Assembly (NCBI RefSeq): GCF_947489355.1
Contig: NZ_CANLDD010000026.1
Span: forward strand, 1-55,398
Direction of reading: 5' to 3'
Length of the DNA stretch: 55,398 nucleotides
DNA from: an uncultured Microbulbifer sp.
Lineage (GTDB): Bacteria; Pseudomonadota; Gammaproteobacteria; Pseudomonadales; Cellvibrionaceae
Shown here: positions 43,196-51,163 of the stretch, piece by piece
Numbering within the stretch: position 1 is the stretch's first letter
How the letters are laid out: the number at the start of each line of letters is the position of its first letter
The notes under the pieces: model-generated
What the model was told of the DNA's origin: nothing
The model's database searches: none
The model's input: only the letters and a program-made list of their open reading frames with translations
Translations under genes and position numbers: made by a program

Positions 43196-43663
43196 CTAAG
43201 GCAGACGAATCTCGGTTACCACCTCGGTCTTCACGGAGTTGGCAATAAAGCACTGCTTGTGGGACAGGTGGTGCATTTTTTCCAATTGTGCCCGAGTGGG
43301 GCCTTTGTCACCGGAGAAAAGCACTCGAGGGCGCAGGGTGACCTTTGTAACGGCCATTCCGCCTCCCGCAATGGCACCCATCACGCCCACCGCTTCATCG
43401 CAGTACTCATCCACAACAAAACCGCGCTTGGCCGCCACGGCGAGGAAAAACAGCATGTGGCAGCTGGAGAGTGCCGCCACAAAGGCCTCTTCCGGATCGA
43501 CATGCTCCGCCACTGAATAAGGGACTGGGACTACCTGTGGGGAGGCGGAAGCCGGTACTGATACACCGCCATCAAACCGCCAAGTGTGCGCGCGACTGTA
43601 TTGGTTATCGGTAAAGATCTGGCCATCGCGCTGCCAGACAACCGTGGATGTGTACTCAGACAA
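43196..43663 (-). CDS. OsmC-family peroxide-reducing protein
   Basis: OsmC/Ohr-like thiol protein, about 155 residues. Seen: the first family cysteine in AALSSCHMLFFLA and a second in HHLSHKQCFIANSV, which together form the redox pair, and a beta-rich N-terminus (STVVWQRDGQIF). The chosen start is a TTG preceded by GAAGGCGAGG; an ATG at 43687 or a longer form would add residues that are not family-like. Tail to tail with the AraC regulator. Confidence 0.85.
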   Translation of the reverse strand: MSEYTSTVVWQRDGQIFTDNQYSRAHTWRFDGGVSVPASASPQVVPVPYSVAEHVDPEEAFVAALSSCHMLFFLAVAAKRGFVVDEYCDEAVGVMGAIAGGGMAVTKVTLRPRVLFSGDKGPTRAQLEKMHHLSHKQCFIANSVKTEVVTEIRLP

Positions 43664-43868
43664 CTTGCCTCGCCTTCCCGCCGGCATCCACACCAACCCA
43701 GGCTGCGCTCCCTGCCGGTTTAAGGGTATATGCAAGCATTGGATTTGGATGCCACAGGTGGCCGGCATTAAGCCGGCACGAACCTGCCCTGTACCGCCTT
43801 CCGGCCAAAAGAGCTGAACACAGACAGGGAGATCATTTCTCTACTGGATCAATAACCGAGGACTTTGC

Positions 43869-44213
43869 CTAGTCCGCGTCCACTTGCTGATCCGTACGTG
43901 CAGCCATAATAAAGTCATTCTTGTGCAGGCCCTTGGCTTCATGGCTCCACCAGGTCACAGTGACTTTGCCCCACTCGGTCAGCAGCGCCGGGTGGTGTCC
44001 CACTTCTTCGGCAATGGCGCCAACCCGGTTGGTAAAGGCCAATGCCTGTTTGAAATTGCGAAATTTGAAAACACGCTCCAGCTGCAGGATTCCGTCTCGG
44101 GTGGCCGGCGTCCAGTCGGGGATTTGTCGCAATAGCCCTGGCAGTTCATTGTCACTGACAAGCGGCGCATCTGCGCGGCAGGCTTCACATTGTTGTTGAG
44201 CTAGTTCGGTCAT
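43869..44213 (-). CDS. phhB: Pterin-4a-carbinolamine dehydratase
   Basis: Regenerates the pterin cofactor used by phenylalanine hydroxylase. Seen: [39 protein letters not shown] with the catalytic histidine pair, and [19 protein letters not shown]. 114 residues; the chosen ATG follows GAGG with an 8-nt spacer. phhA is not in the window. Confidence 0.95.
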   Translation of the reverse strand: MTELAQQQCEACRADAPLVSDNELPGLLRQIPDWTPATRDGILQLERVFKFRNFKQALAFTNRVGAIAEEVGHHPALLTEWGKVTVTWWSHEAKGLHKNDFIMAARTDQQVDAD

Positions 44214-45030
44214 GGATGGGCCCTCAAAACCTTGCTTGTTATCCCTTGTTTTACCTGGGGCCACTCTAACCGGGGGACTTCAATGAAACAAGCGCGCACC
44301 CTAAAAACGCATTTTATACGGTTTTGCGACACCAATATGGCACTGCATGCGATTAGCTTTTGGGTGCGCTCTGCACAGAGGCAGCCAGTGTCGCCGCACC
44401 CTGTCAGTCAATAGAGTCAAACAGGGGCTTTAGCGCAATGGGGTACACCGCTCTTATGGCAACAGGCGCCGAGAACCTGTCGTTATTGTCCACCTGGTAC
44501 ACGGTATGACCAGTGTTTTAACGGCTTGAGCGCTTTACCCTTTCCCACGACGCACTGTGAATACATCCCTAACCACTCGTAATCGGCACCCGTGCCTCAT
44601 ACGATCCTGGCAGAGGGGTATGCTTCCCTCCTACCTTACTAGCAAGTGCCAAGACCGAATCACACACATTAAGGTCAGGCCCATCACGCTCGGCTTCTCC
44701 TGCCCCAAAACGATACAGGATGTATTGTAGGTGATTCAATCTGCGATACAAACCCAAGCGGGGAATTGACGTTTTGACGTAATATCCATTTATATGCTCA
44801 GCAACGTTGATAGGCGTCCTATTGATCTTCACCAATCCCATCGTATACTGAATTACGAAATGACCAATAGAATTAAATTCGAGCAGGACTTAAACCGGAG
44901 CTTGCACAAACTTGGCACAAAAAAGAAACAGCTTTCGCTGGGAAACCCGATCCGAATTAAACCGATGACGGCTTGGCCCGCGTCAAACCCCATATATTCA
45001 TGGCCAGTATAAGAAAAGGACACAATTGGT
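44214..45030. other. Intergenic region with palindromic repeat C
   Basis: 817 nt between the divergent phhB and metallopeptidase genes. It contains repeat C (44531-44662). Frames of 60-90 codons here have no recognisable features. The stretch before the peptidase start becomes AT-rich. Confidence 0.5.
44531..44662 (+). repeat. Palindromic intergenic repeat, copy C
   Basis: Third copy of the family, same strand as copy B. It carries the core CTCGTAATCGGC at 44576-44587 and a right arm (GAGGGGTATGCTTCC) matching copy A, ending in ACCGAATCA. The left arm is diverged, so the hairpin is partly lost. Confidence 0.65.
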
Positions 45031-45795
45031 ATGCTTAAAAAAATATTTTCTTTTTCGTTGTGGTTTTTTTCTTCCTACGTAATGGCAAAAAGCTATGAAA
45101 CGGAACATTTCACAATTGAGTATGATGACAATGTCCCTAAAAGTGCTGTTGAGCAGTTGGCAAAAAGGGTGAAAGACAATAGAGAAGTGGTTTTAGCCTA
45201 CTTGAAACAAACCGGAGAATATACAGGCACCCCCATTAAAGAGCCTCTGGCTGTATACATTTCCAAACAACGGCGCACGCCTTATCAAAACTGGAACACC
45301 ATTCATATTCCTGAACAGAGAGTCTTAAATACTTTTTTGGAAAATGATCAGGAACACGCGGGAATGGCGGTTATTCACGAGCTTACTCATGTATATGCCG
45401 TAAGTGCTTACCGAAAGAACAAGAAAAATAGCTATGAAGATCGGTTTTATGACGATGGTTTAGCCGTTTTCATGCAGCATCGGTTTGGCGAATCTCCAGG
45501 ATACCCTGATTTTGGCAAGGATTTATACCGTGCAGTGCTTGAAAAATCGATTGAGTACGGTGAGCTAATACCATTAAAACAAACAGAAGAAGTAAGACAT
45601 TCGGCAAGAACAGGCTTGGGTAGGCAACTGGCCTACCTTCAAGAGGGTGCATTCACGCAATTTCTAATAGAAAACTATGGACTGGATGCTTATTGGAAAT
45701 TATATAAAGGCCAACAGCCAAAAGACGTTACGGGGAAAAGCTTTGCACAACTGGAAAGGGAGTGGTCTGCGCTAATGAATAGCTTTAAAACCTAA
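45031..45795 (+). CDS. Secreted zinc metallopeptidase-like protein (gluzincin type)
   Basis: Unnamed, 254 residues. Seen: a signal peptide at residues 1-19 (ending YVMA), then a peptidase-MA-like domain with the zinc site HELTH at 116-120 and a downstream FYDDGLAVFMQH at 139-150. In related families the third ligand lies in a WxxEGLA motif; here the position reads Asp (DDGLA), an unusual but possible metal ligand. The gene is clearly AT-richer than its neighbours, and lies next to a mobile remnant, which suggests recent acquisition. Its substrate is unknown. Confidence 0.7.
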   Translation: MLKKIFSFSLWFFSSYVMAKSYETEHFTIEYDDNVPKSAVEQLAKRVKDNREVVLAYLKQTGEYTGTPIKEPLAVYISKQRRTPYQNWNTIHIPEQRVLNTFLENDQEHAGMAVIHELTHVYAVSAYRKNKKNSYEDRFYDDGLAVFMQHRFGESPGYPDFGKDLYRAVLEKSIEYGELIPLKQTEEVRHSARTGLGRQLAYLQEGAFTQFLIENYGLDAYWKLYKGQQPKDVTGKSFAQLEREWSALMNSFKT

Positions 45796-46086
45796 ATTGG
45801 AGACAGAACTTTTTGTCATTGCCGTAAGGCGCTCTATTAAGGCACAAAAAAACTGGGAGCGATCACGCCAGGCGAATGCTCTCACCTTGTGGCCGCGCAA
45901 GCGCTTGTATTTTCGCATGGTCCACCGGGCTTTATCCCCGTCGATATACACCGCAACAGACTGGAACTCTGAGCCCAGAAAACAACAATAGTACCTAATC
46001 CATCCTCGTGTGCGAGACGCTGCCATCCGGGCGAGGTCACACAGAGACAGCTCACTACGAAACGGAAGATGCCATCGCCGCATCAC
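45772..46086 (-). pseudogene. Remnant of a group II intron reverse transcriptase/maturase
   Basis: Minus-strand frame of 104 codons whose middle resembles the C-terminal maturase/endonuclease end of group II intron proteins: RTRGWIRYYCCFLGSEFQSV and ARWTMRKYKRLRGHKVRAFAW match the RGWxxYY and RWAxRKYKRLRGH signatures. The RT domain is absent and no intron domain V hairpin was recognised, so this is a fragment. Its end overlaps the peptidase gene by 24 nt. Confidence 0.7.
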
Positions 46087-46110
46087 CTGACGAGATGATG
46101 GAGAGCACCG

Positions 46111-47436
46111 ATGACTGCCCTGGACACCATCGAACCCCAGATTGGCGCCCCGCAGGACGCTCGCCCCATGCGCCCGTTCTTCATCCTTTGGATCGGGCAG
46201 GCGCTTTCGTTCCTCGGCAGCCAGACCGTGCAGTTCGCCATCATCTGGTGGCTGACCGCGGAGACGGGTTCCGCTACAGTCCTCGCCACCGCGTCATTCT
46301 TCGGACTCTTGCCTCCGATCATTATGGGTCCGTTTGCCGGAGCGCTCGTCGACCGTTGGAATCGCAAGCGTGTGATGCTGGCTGCCGACGCCATGGTGGC
46401 CGTCACGTCATTGGGGCTCGTCGTTCTCTTCGCGATGGACCTGGCCAGTATCGGCGCCGTCTTTGCCGCGCTCTTGATCCGTGCGATCGGCGCGACGTTT
46501 CACTCGCCGGCGATGCTCGCATCCACGACGCTGATGGTTCCCGAGCGCCACCTGACTCGCATCCAGGGCATCAACCAAATGCTGGAGGGCGGGATGCTCG
46601 TCATCGCGGCTTCACTCGGCAGCCTGTTGGTCGCAACCCTCAGTATGAAGGGCATCATGCTGGTCGACGTCTTTACCGCGTTGATCGCGATCCTGCCGCT
46701 CTTGTTTATCACGGTGCCGCAGCCGGAGCGGACTCCCGAACAGACCGCCCAAGAAGAAGCGGACGCGGTCGGTCCCGTCCAGCGCACTTTCCTCAATGTC
46801 GGGGAAGGCCTGCGTTACCTGCGCAACCGGCCTGGGCACATGGGAATCGTCGGGATCGCGATGGGCGTGAATATGCTGTTGATTCCGGCGTTCTCACTCC
46901 TTCCGCTGCTCGTCAGCGAGGAACTGAGCGGGACTGCGATCGATCTCGCCTGGATCAATTCGGCATTCGGCGTCGGGGCGATCATCGGCGGGATACTCCT
47001 CGGTATCTGGGGCGGGTTCAAACGACGTGTCGTGACGACGTTGGTCGGCCTCATCTTAATGGGCGGCGCGTCGCTGGCCGTGGGAATCGCCCCGACCGTG
47101 CTCGCCGCCGTTGCTGCGATGTTTGCCGTCCGCGTGATCGTGACGCTCGTCAACGGTCCAATCCAAGCCGTGTTGCAGGCGACCGTTGCTCCCGACTTCC
47201 AAGGCCGCATCTTTACGTTGGTCGGTAGCCTCGCCGGCATCACGGCTCCGGTCGGCCTACTCCTCGCGGCGCCCATCGCCGAACTCGTCGGCGTCCGCGC
47301 CTGGTACATCGCCGGCGCCACCGCCTGCTTTCTTATGGGCGCCATCGGCTTCGCCCTTCCAGCCGTCCTCAAAATCGAGGACGAGCCCCCCACCGAGACC
47401 CCAGCCGTCGTCCTCCCCGAGGTACCGTCTACCTAA
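46111..47436 (+). CDS. MFS multidrug-type exporter
   Basis: Twelve-segment major facilitator, 441 residues, of the MFS_3/Mef-like drug and macrolide exporter group. Seen: PFFILWIGQALSFLGSQTVQF, the loop 2-3 motif GALVDRWNRKRVML, GINQMLEGGMLV, and a second-half GFKRRVV motif. Base and codon use are GC-rich with many GTC, CTC, CGC and ATC codons, unlike the AT-rich gene before it and somewhat unlike the housekeeping genes. ATG follows GGAG with a 7-nt spacer. Context and composition suggest horizontal transfer. The substrate is unknown. Confidence 0.9.
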   Translation: MTALDTIEPQIGAPQDARPMRPFFILWIGQALSFLGSQTVQFAIIWWLTAETGSATVLATASFFGLLPPIIMGPFAGALVDRWNRKRVMLAADAMVAVTSLGLVVLFAMDLASIGAVFAALLIRAIGATFHSPAMLASTTLMVPERHLTRIQGINQMLEGGMLVIAASLGSLLVATLSMKGIMLVDVFTALIAILPLLFITVPQPERTPEQTAQEEADAVGPVQRTFLNVGEGLRYLRNRPGHMGIVGIAMGVNMLLIPAFSLLPLLVSEELSGTAIDLAWINSAFGVGAIIGGILLGIWGGFKRRVVTTLVGLILMGGASLAVGIAPTVLAAVAAMFAVRVIVTLVNGPIQAVLQATVAPDFQGRIFTLVGSLAGITAPVGLLLAAPIAELVGVRAWYIAGATACFLMGAIGFALPAVLKIEDEPPTETPAVVLPEVPST

Positions 47437-47459
47437 GGGCCCTTAAGGTAGACGGTACC
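47421..47459 (+). repeat. 39-nt palindrome across the MFS stop codon
   Basis: GGTACCGTCTACCTAAGGG (47421-47439) is followed at once by its reverse complement with one extra base (47440-47459). The stem includes the last four codons and the TAA of the exporter. No T-tract follows, so it may be a factor-dependent or processing hairpin, or a scar of a past insertion. Confidence 0.8.
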
Positions 47460-47530
47460 GTGCAAAACTGGGGGTGGGGCGTAACCTTTGTGCTCTGACA
47501 CCGCGTAGACGGCTTGGCCAGTACAGGTAA

Positions 47531-47552
47531 GAAAGGCCATGCAGGGCCTCTC
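47531..47552 (-). terminator. Probable terminator of fumarase
   Basis: On the minus strand GAGAGGCC, loop CTGCAT, GGCCTTTC forms an 8-bp stem with one G-T pair, continuing into TTACC, about 45 nt after the fumarase stop. Confidence 0.4.
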
Positions 47553-47596
47553 TCAATCGCCTTTTAGCGAACCGGGCCTTACCAGGAACCCCAAGC

Positions 47597-49105
47597 TTAC
47601 CCCAAGCCCTCTTCAATCCTGGCCTTCCAGATCAGTGGGCCTGTGGTGTGTACCGACTCACCCCGGCTGTCTACCGCCACTGTCACCGGCATCTCTTCCA
47701 CGTCAAATTCATAAATGGCTTCCATACCCAACTCGGGAAAGGCAACGACCCTGGCCGCCTTGATTGCCTGGGCCACCAAATAGGCGGCACCGCCCACAGC
47801 CATCAGGTAAACCGCCCGGTTATCGCGGATGGCCTCGATTGCCATAGGGCCGCGCTCCGCTTTACCAATCATGCCCTGTAGTCCGGTTTCCTCAAGCATT
47901 GCGCGGGTAAATTTATCCATCCGTGTGGCGGTGGTGGGACCTGCAGGGCCGACCACTTCGTCACGCACCGGATCTACCGGACCCACGTAGTAAATAAAAC
48001 GGCCAGCCAGGCTCACCGGCAGCTTCCCGCCTTTGGAGAGGATATCTACCATCTTCTTATGGGCCGCATCACGGCCTGTGAGCATTTTTCCGTTGAGCAA
48101 CAGGGTTTCACCGGGTTGCCAGGTCTGTACCTCCTCCGCGGTCACCAAATCCAGGTTTACCCGGCGGGTGTTGCTGCCGGCTTCACGGGTAATTTGCGGC
48201 CAGTCTTCCAGCTTGGGCGGCGTCTGGTGCGCAGGGCCGCTACCATCCAGGGTAAAATGAGTGTGGCGGGTGGCCGCGCAATTGGGAATAATCGCCACCG
48301 CCTTATTGGCTGCATGGGTTGGGTAGTCTTTGACCTTGACATCCAGGACGGTGGTCAGACCTCCGAGACCCTGGGCACCGATGCCCAGCTTGTTTACGGA
48401 ATCATACAATTCCAGGCGCAGCGCCTCAGCGCGATTAGAGGCGCCGCGTTCCTGCAGATCCTGGATATCGATCGGATCGAGCAGGGATTCTTTTGCCAGT
48501 AGCATGGCTTTTTCCGCGGTACCGCCAATGCCAATACCCAATATGCCAGGGGGGCACCAGCCGGCACCCATTTGTGGAACCATCTTCAAAACCCAGTCAA
48601 TCACCGAGTCGGAGGGGTTCAGCATGGCGAACTTGGTCTTGGCCTCGCTGCCACCGCCCTTGGCCGCCACATAGACTTCGACGGTATCGCCGGGTACGAT
48701 TTCGTAGTGGATCACCGCCGGGGTATTGTCACCGGTGTTCCTGCGCTCACCATCGGGATCCGCAAGAATTGAGGCTCGCAGCAGGTTGCTGCTATTCAGG
48801 TAGGCGCGGCGCACGCCTTCGTTCACCATATCAGCCACACCCATATCCGCTTCCCAGCGCACATTCATCCCCACTTTCAGTTTGACAGTGACGATACCCG
48901 TGTCCTGGCAAATGGGGCGATGCCCCTCGGCACACATACGCGAGTTGATCAGTATCTGTGCCATGGCATCCCTGGCTGCCGGATTGGCCTCCTTCCTGTA
49001 CGCCTTGTCTAGGGCCTGGATGAAGTCTTGCGGGTGATAGTAAGAAATGAATTGCAGCGCGCCGGCCACGCTTTCGATCAGATCACCCTGGCAGATAGTG
49101 GTCAT
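47597..49105 (-). CDS. fumA: Fumarate hydratase, class I (iron-sulfur)
   Basis: Converts fumarate to malate in the TCA cycle, using a [4Fe-4S] cluster. Seen: the three cluster cysteines at Cys66 (HRPICQDTG), Cys184 (GWCPPGILG) and Cys276 (IIPNCAATRH), with spacing as in known class I enzymes, and the C-terminal domain ending KARIEEG. 502 residues from the ATG used, which follows GGAG with a 7-nt spacer. It could equally be named fumB; symbol by family. It stands alone between the exporter and the coiled-coil gene. Confidence 0.95.
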   Translation of the reverse strand: MTTICQGDLIESVAGALQFISYYHPQDFIQALDKAYRKEANPAARDAMAQILINSRMCAEGHRPICQDTGIVTVKLKVGMNVRWEADMGVADMVNEGVRRAYLNSSNLLRASILADPDGERRNTGDNTPAVIHYEIVPGDTVEVYVAAKGGGSEAKTKFAMLNPSDSVIDWVLKMVPQMGAGWCPPGILGIGIGGTAEKAMLLAKESLLDPIDIQDLQERGASNRAEALRLELYDSVNKLGIGAQGLGGLTTVLDVKVKDYPTHAANKAVAIIPNCAATRHTHFTLDGSGPAHQTPPKLEDWPQITREAGSNTRRVNLDLVTAEEVQTWQPGETLLLNGKMLTGRDAAHKKMVDILSKGGKLPVSLAGRFIYYVGPVDPVRDEVVGPAGPTTATRMDKFTRAMLEETGLQGMIGKAERGPMAIEAIRDNRAVYLMAVGGAAYLVAQAIKAARVVAFPELGMEAIYEFDVEEMPVTVAVDSRGESVHTTGPLIWKARIEEGLG

Positions 49106-49254
49106 AACCAACTCCGATTAACGTCACAAAGCCGGCGATTTTACACGAAATGCAGGGGTCTTGGCCCGGCCCGAGGGCCCTGTTTACCAACCTGGGCAGG
49201 TGGCAATAAAAAAGGCGAACACCCGGTTCGCCCCTTGAGAAGTCCCGATTCAGG

Positions 49255-50010
49255 TTACATCGCGGAAGCTGTCGGCTCGCTGACCTGCAGAGAGCGAATG
49301 GCATCGCGCAGCTGCACCAGGTCCTTGTTGACCGAGCGACGATAAGCATCAATCGACTCCACCGCTTCCTCGTTGGCCCCGACTCGCATGGTCAGATCAC
49401 TGCGCACCGATACCAGCTGACGCTCCAGTTGGGACAGTTTATCGGCCACCTCGCGTTTGCTTTGGGTGTTGCTGTTGCGCAGCTCGGCCAGGGCGGACTC
49501 CACGGCTGCGATCTTTTTCACACTGGCGCCGAGGCCGTTCAGCTTGGTATTGAGCGCGGCAACCTGCTTTTTGTTGGCCGCTGCAGTCGTCTTGTTTGCA
49601 GCGATGCTCTTGCGGTTGGTATCGTAGGCGACGCCCCAGAGCTTGCGGATTTCAGAAGTGTTCTCCCTGGCTTTGGCATTTAGCACCTCTACGGAAGCGG
49701 TGGACTCCTCGTCGGACAGATTGAAGCGCTTCTCCAGTTCGGCAATGCGATACTCCGCATCGGCAATGCGGTTTTCTGCATTGGCCAGTTGCGTGCGCCC
49801 CGCCTGCCACTGCTGGTAGAGGAAGCCTGATGCGGCGAGTCCGCCCAAAGCGAGCACCAGCGCACACAGACCCAGGAAAGAGAAACCACCGCGATGCTCC
49901 TCCACGATGACCTGAGGCTCTGGCACCTGTTCGCGCAGCTCGGAAGATTTGAGGTCCAGTGATGGTTCAATAGCGGCATTGCCGTCCAGTGTGGGCTCTT
50001 TGCGTTGCAT
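49255..50010 (-). CDS. Membrane-anchored coiled-coil protein, unknown function
   Basis: Unnamed, 251 residues. Seen: a polar N-terminus of about 40 residues, one membrane segment at about 45-65 (FLGLCALVLALGGLAASGFL), then an almost continuous coiled coil to the end, with Ala/Glu/Leu heptads and an ANKTTAAANKKQVAALNTK stretch. Orientation is likely N-in with the coil in the periplasm. The start is uncertain: a GTG 12 nt upstream is the alternative. Confidence 0.75.
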   Translation of the reverse strand: MQRKEPTLDGNAAIEPSLDLKSSELREQVPEPQVIVEEHRGGFSFLGLCALVLALGGLAASGFLYQQWQAGRTQLANAENRIADAEYRIAELEKRFNLSDEESTASVEVLNAKARENTSEIRKLWGVAYDTNRKSIAANKTTAAANKKQVAALNTKLNGLGASVKKIAAVESALAELRNSNTQSKREVADKLSQLERQLVSVRSDLTMRVGANEEAVESIDAYRRSVNKDLVQLRDAIRSLQVSEPTASAM

Positions 50011-50341
50011 GGATCGATACACCCGGTGACTTTTCTGGTAGGTCGAGTACTGGTCAGTCCGGCATCACTCTATTCCAGTGGCGGCCAACCAATACTTACG
50101 TGCCAATTAAGTTGAGACAGATTCGTCGAATTCTGCGGCAGTTATACCAAAAATTGACGAAAAAGTAAGCGTTCAATGGTAATAATAGACGACAGTCGGA
50201 CGATGCCGGCACGAAACCCCTCCCCTTGAGTTTGAGCAAATCATACCGGCTTCCTCTATTCCATTGCACCGGCTTAATTCCGACACGCAGCGCGTGTAGA
50301 ATACTCTCACCAATAACCTCAGACAAAGGAAGGAAGACACC
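50011..50341. other. Intergenic region upstream of sodB
   Basis: 331 nt between the divergent coiled-coil and sodB genes. A possible -10 element TAGAAT lies near 50297-50302 with no clear -35. No Fur-box match was recognised. Nothing else is seen. Confidence 0.35.
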
Positions 50342-50923
50342 ATGGCTTTCGAATTGCCCGAACTCCCCTACGCGAAGAATGCCCTGGAACCACATATCTC
50401 CGAAGAAACCCTGGAGTACCACTACGGCAAGCACCACAAAACTTACGTCGACAAGCTAAACGGCCTGTTAGAGGGCACCGCCGACGCCGACAAATCCCTG
50501 GAAGAGGTGGTCAAGTCCTCCTCCGCTGGCGTATTCAACAATGCCGCACAGGTCTGGAACCACACGTTCTACTGGAACTGCCTCAGCCCCAATGGTGGCG
50601 GTGAAGCCAGTGGTGCCGTTGCAGAAGCCATCAACTCGGCTTTCGGCGGCTTTGACAAGTTCAAAGAAGAGTTCACCACCAGCGCTGTAAACAACTTCGG
50701 CTCCGGCTGGACCTGGCTGGTGAAGAAACCTGACGGCTCAGTCGCTATTATAAATACCTCAAATGCCGGCACCCCATTGACCGAAGAGGGGCTAACCCCC
50801 CTATTGACCTGCGATGTGTGGGAACATGCCTACTACATCGATTACCGAAACCTGCGCCCGAAGTACATGGAAGCCTTCTGGGCCCTGGTAAACTGGGAAT
50901 TTGTAAACCAGAACTTCGCTTGA
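50342..50923 (+). CDS. sodB: Superoxide dismutase, iron type
   Basis: Dismutes superoxide in the cytoplasm. Seen: metal ligands His27 (LEYHYGKHH), His75 (NHTFYW), Asp159 and His163 (DVWEHAYYIDY). Gln70 in NNAAQVWNH is in the position typical of iron enzymes. 193 residues. The ATG follows AAGGAAGG. It has its own terminator and is not in an operon. Confidence 0.97.
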   Translation: MAFELPELPYAKNALEPHISEETLEYHYGKHHKTYVDKLNGLLEGTADADKSLEEVVKSSSAGVFNNAAQVWNHTFYWNCLSPNGGGEASGAVAEAINSAFGGFDKFKEEFTTSAVNNFGSGWTWLVKKPDGSVAIINTSNAGTPLTEEGLTPLLTCDVWEHAYYIDYRNLRPKYMEAFWALVNWEFVNQNFA

Positions 50924-50940
50924 TCACAAAATCACTTAAT

Positions 50941-50967
50941 AGCGGGCCAACAATGCCCGCTTTTTTA
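50941..50967 (+). terminator. sodB intrinsic terminator
   Basis: AGCGGGC, 7-nt loop, GCCCGCT, then a run of six Ts, starting 17 nt after the sodB stop: a canonical rho-independent terminator. Confidence 0.92.
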
Positions 50968-51163
50968 TTCCTGCACCTCCATACAACCAACCTTATCCGC
51001 AAAAACGTTGTATCTGGCCAAAAGCTGCGCGAGTGCGCACAATACCCACTGACCTGCGCGATCATCCTGCACGAAATGAGGATCGTGCAGAAAAGTATTT
51101 CTAAACCGTGTCCTTTTGGTGGCACAAAGTTACAACAATTAACCGAACCCCAGGAACATGCTC

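Noticed and set aside
46008..47228. 406-codon plus-strand frame overlapping the exporter
   Set aside because: Arg/Pro/Asp/His-rich translation without hydrophobic segments; it is the other frame of a GC-rich gene whose true frame encodes twelve membrane segments.
47421..47459. Integron attC site
   Set aside because: It is a nearly perfect palindrome with no loop and lacks the GTTRRRY/RYYYAAC core pair; no integron integrase is present.
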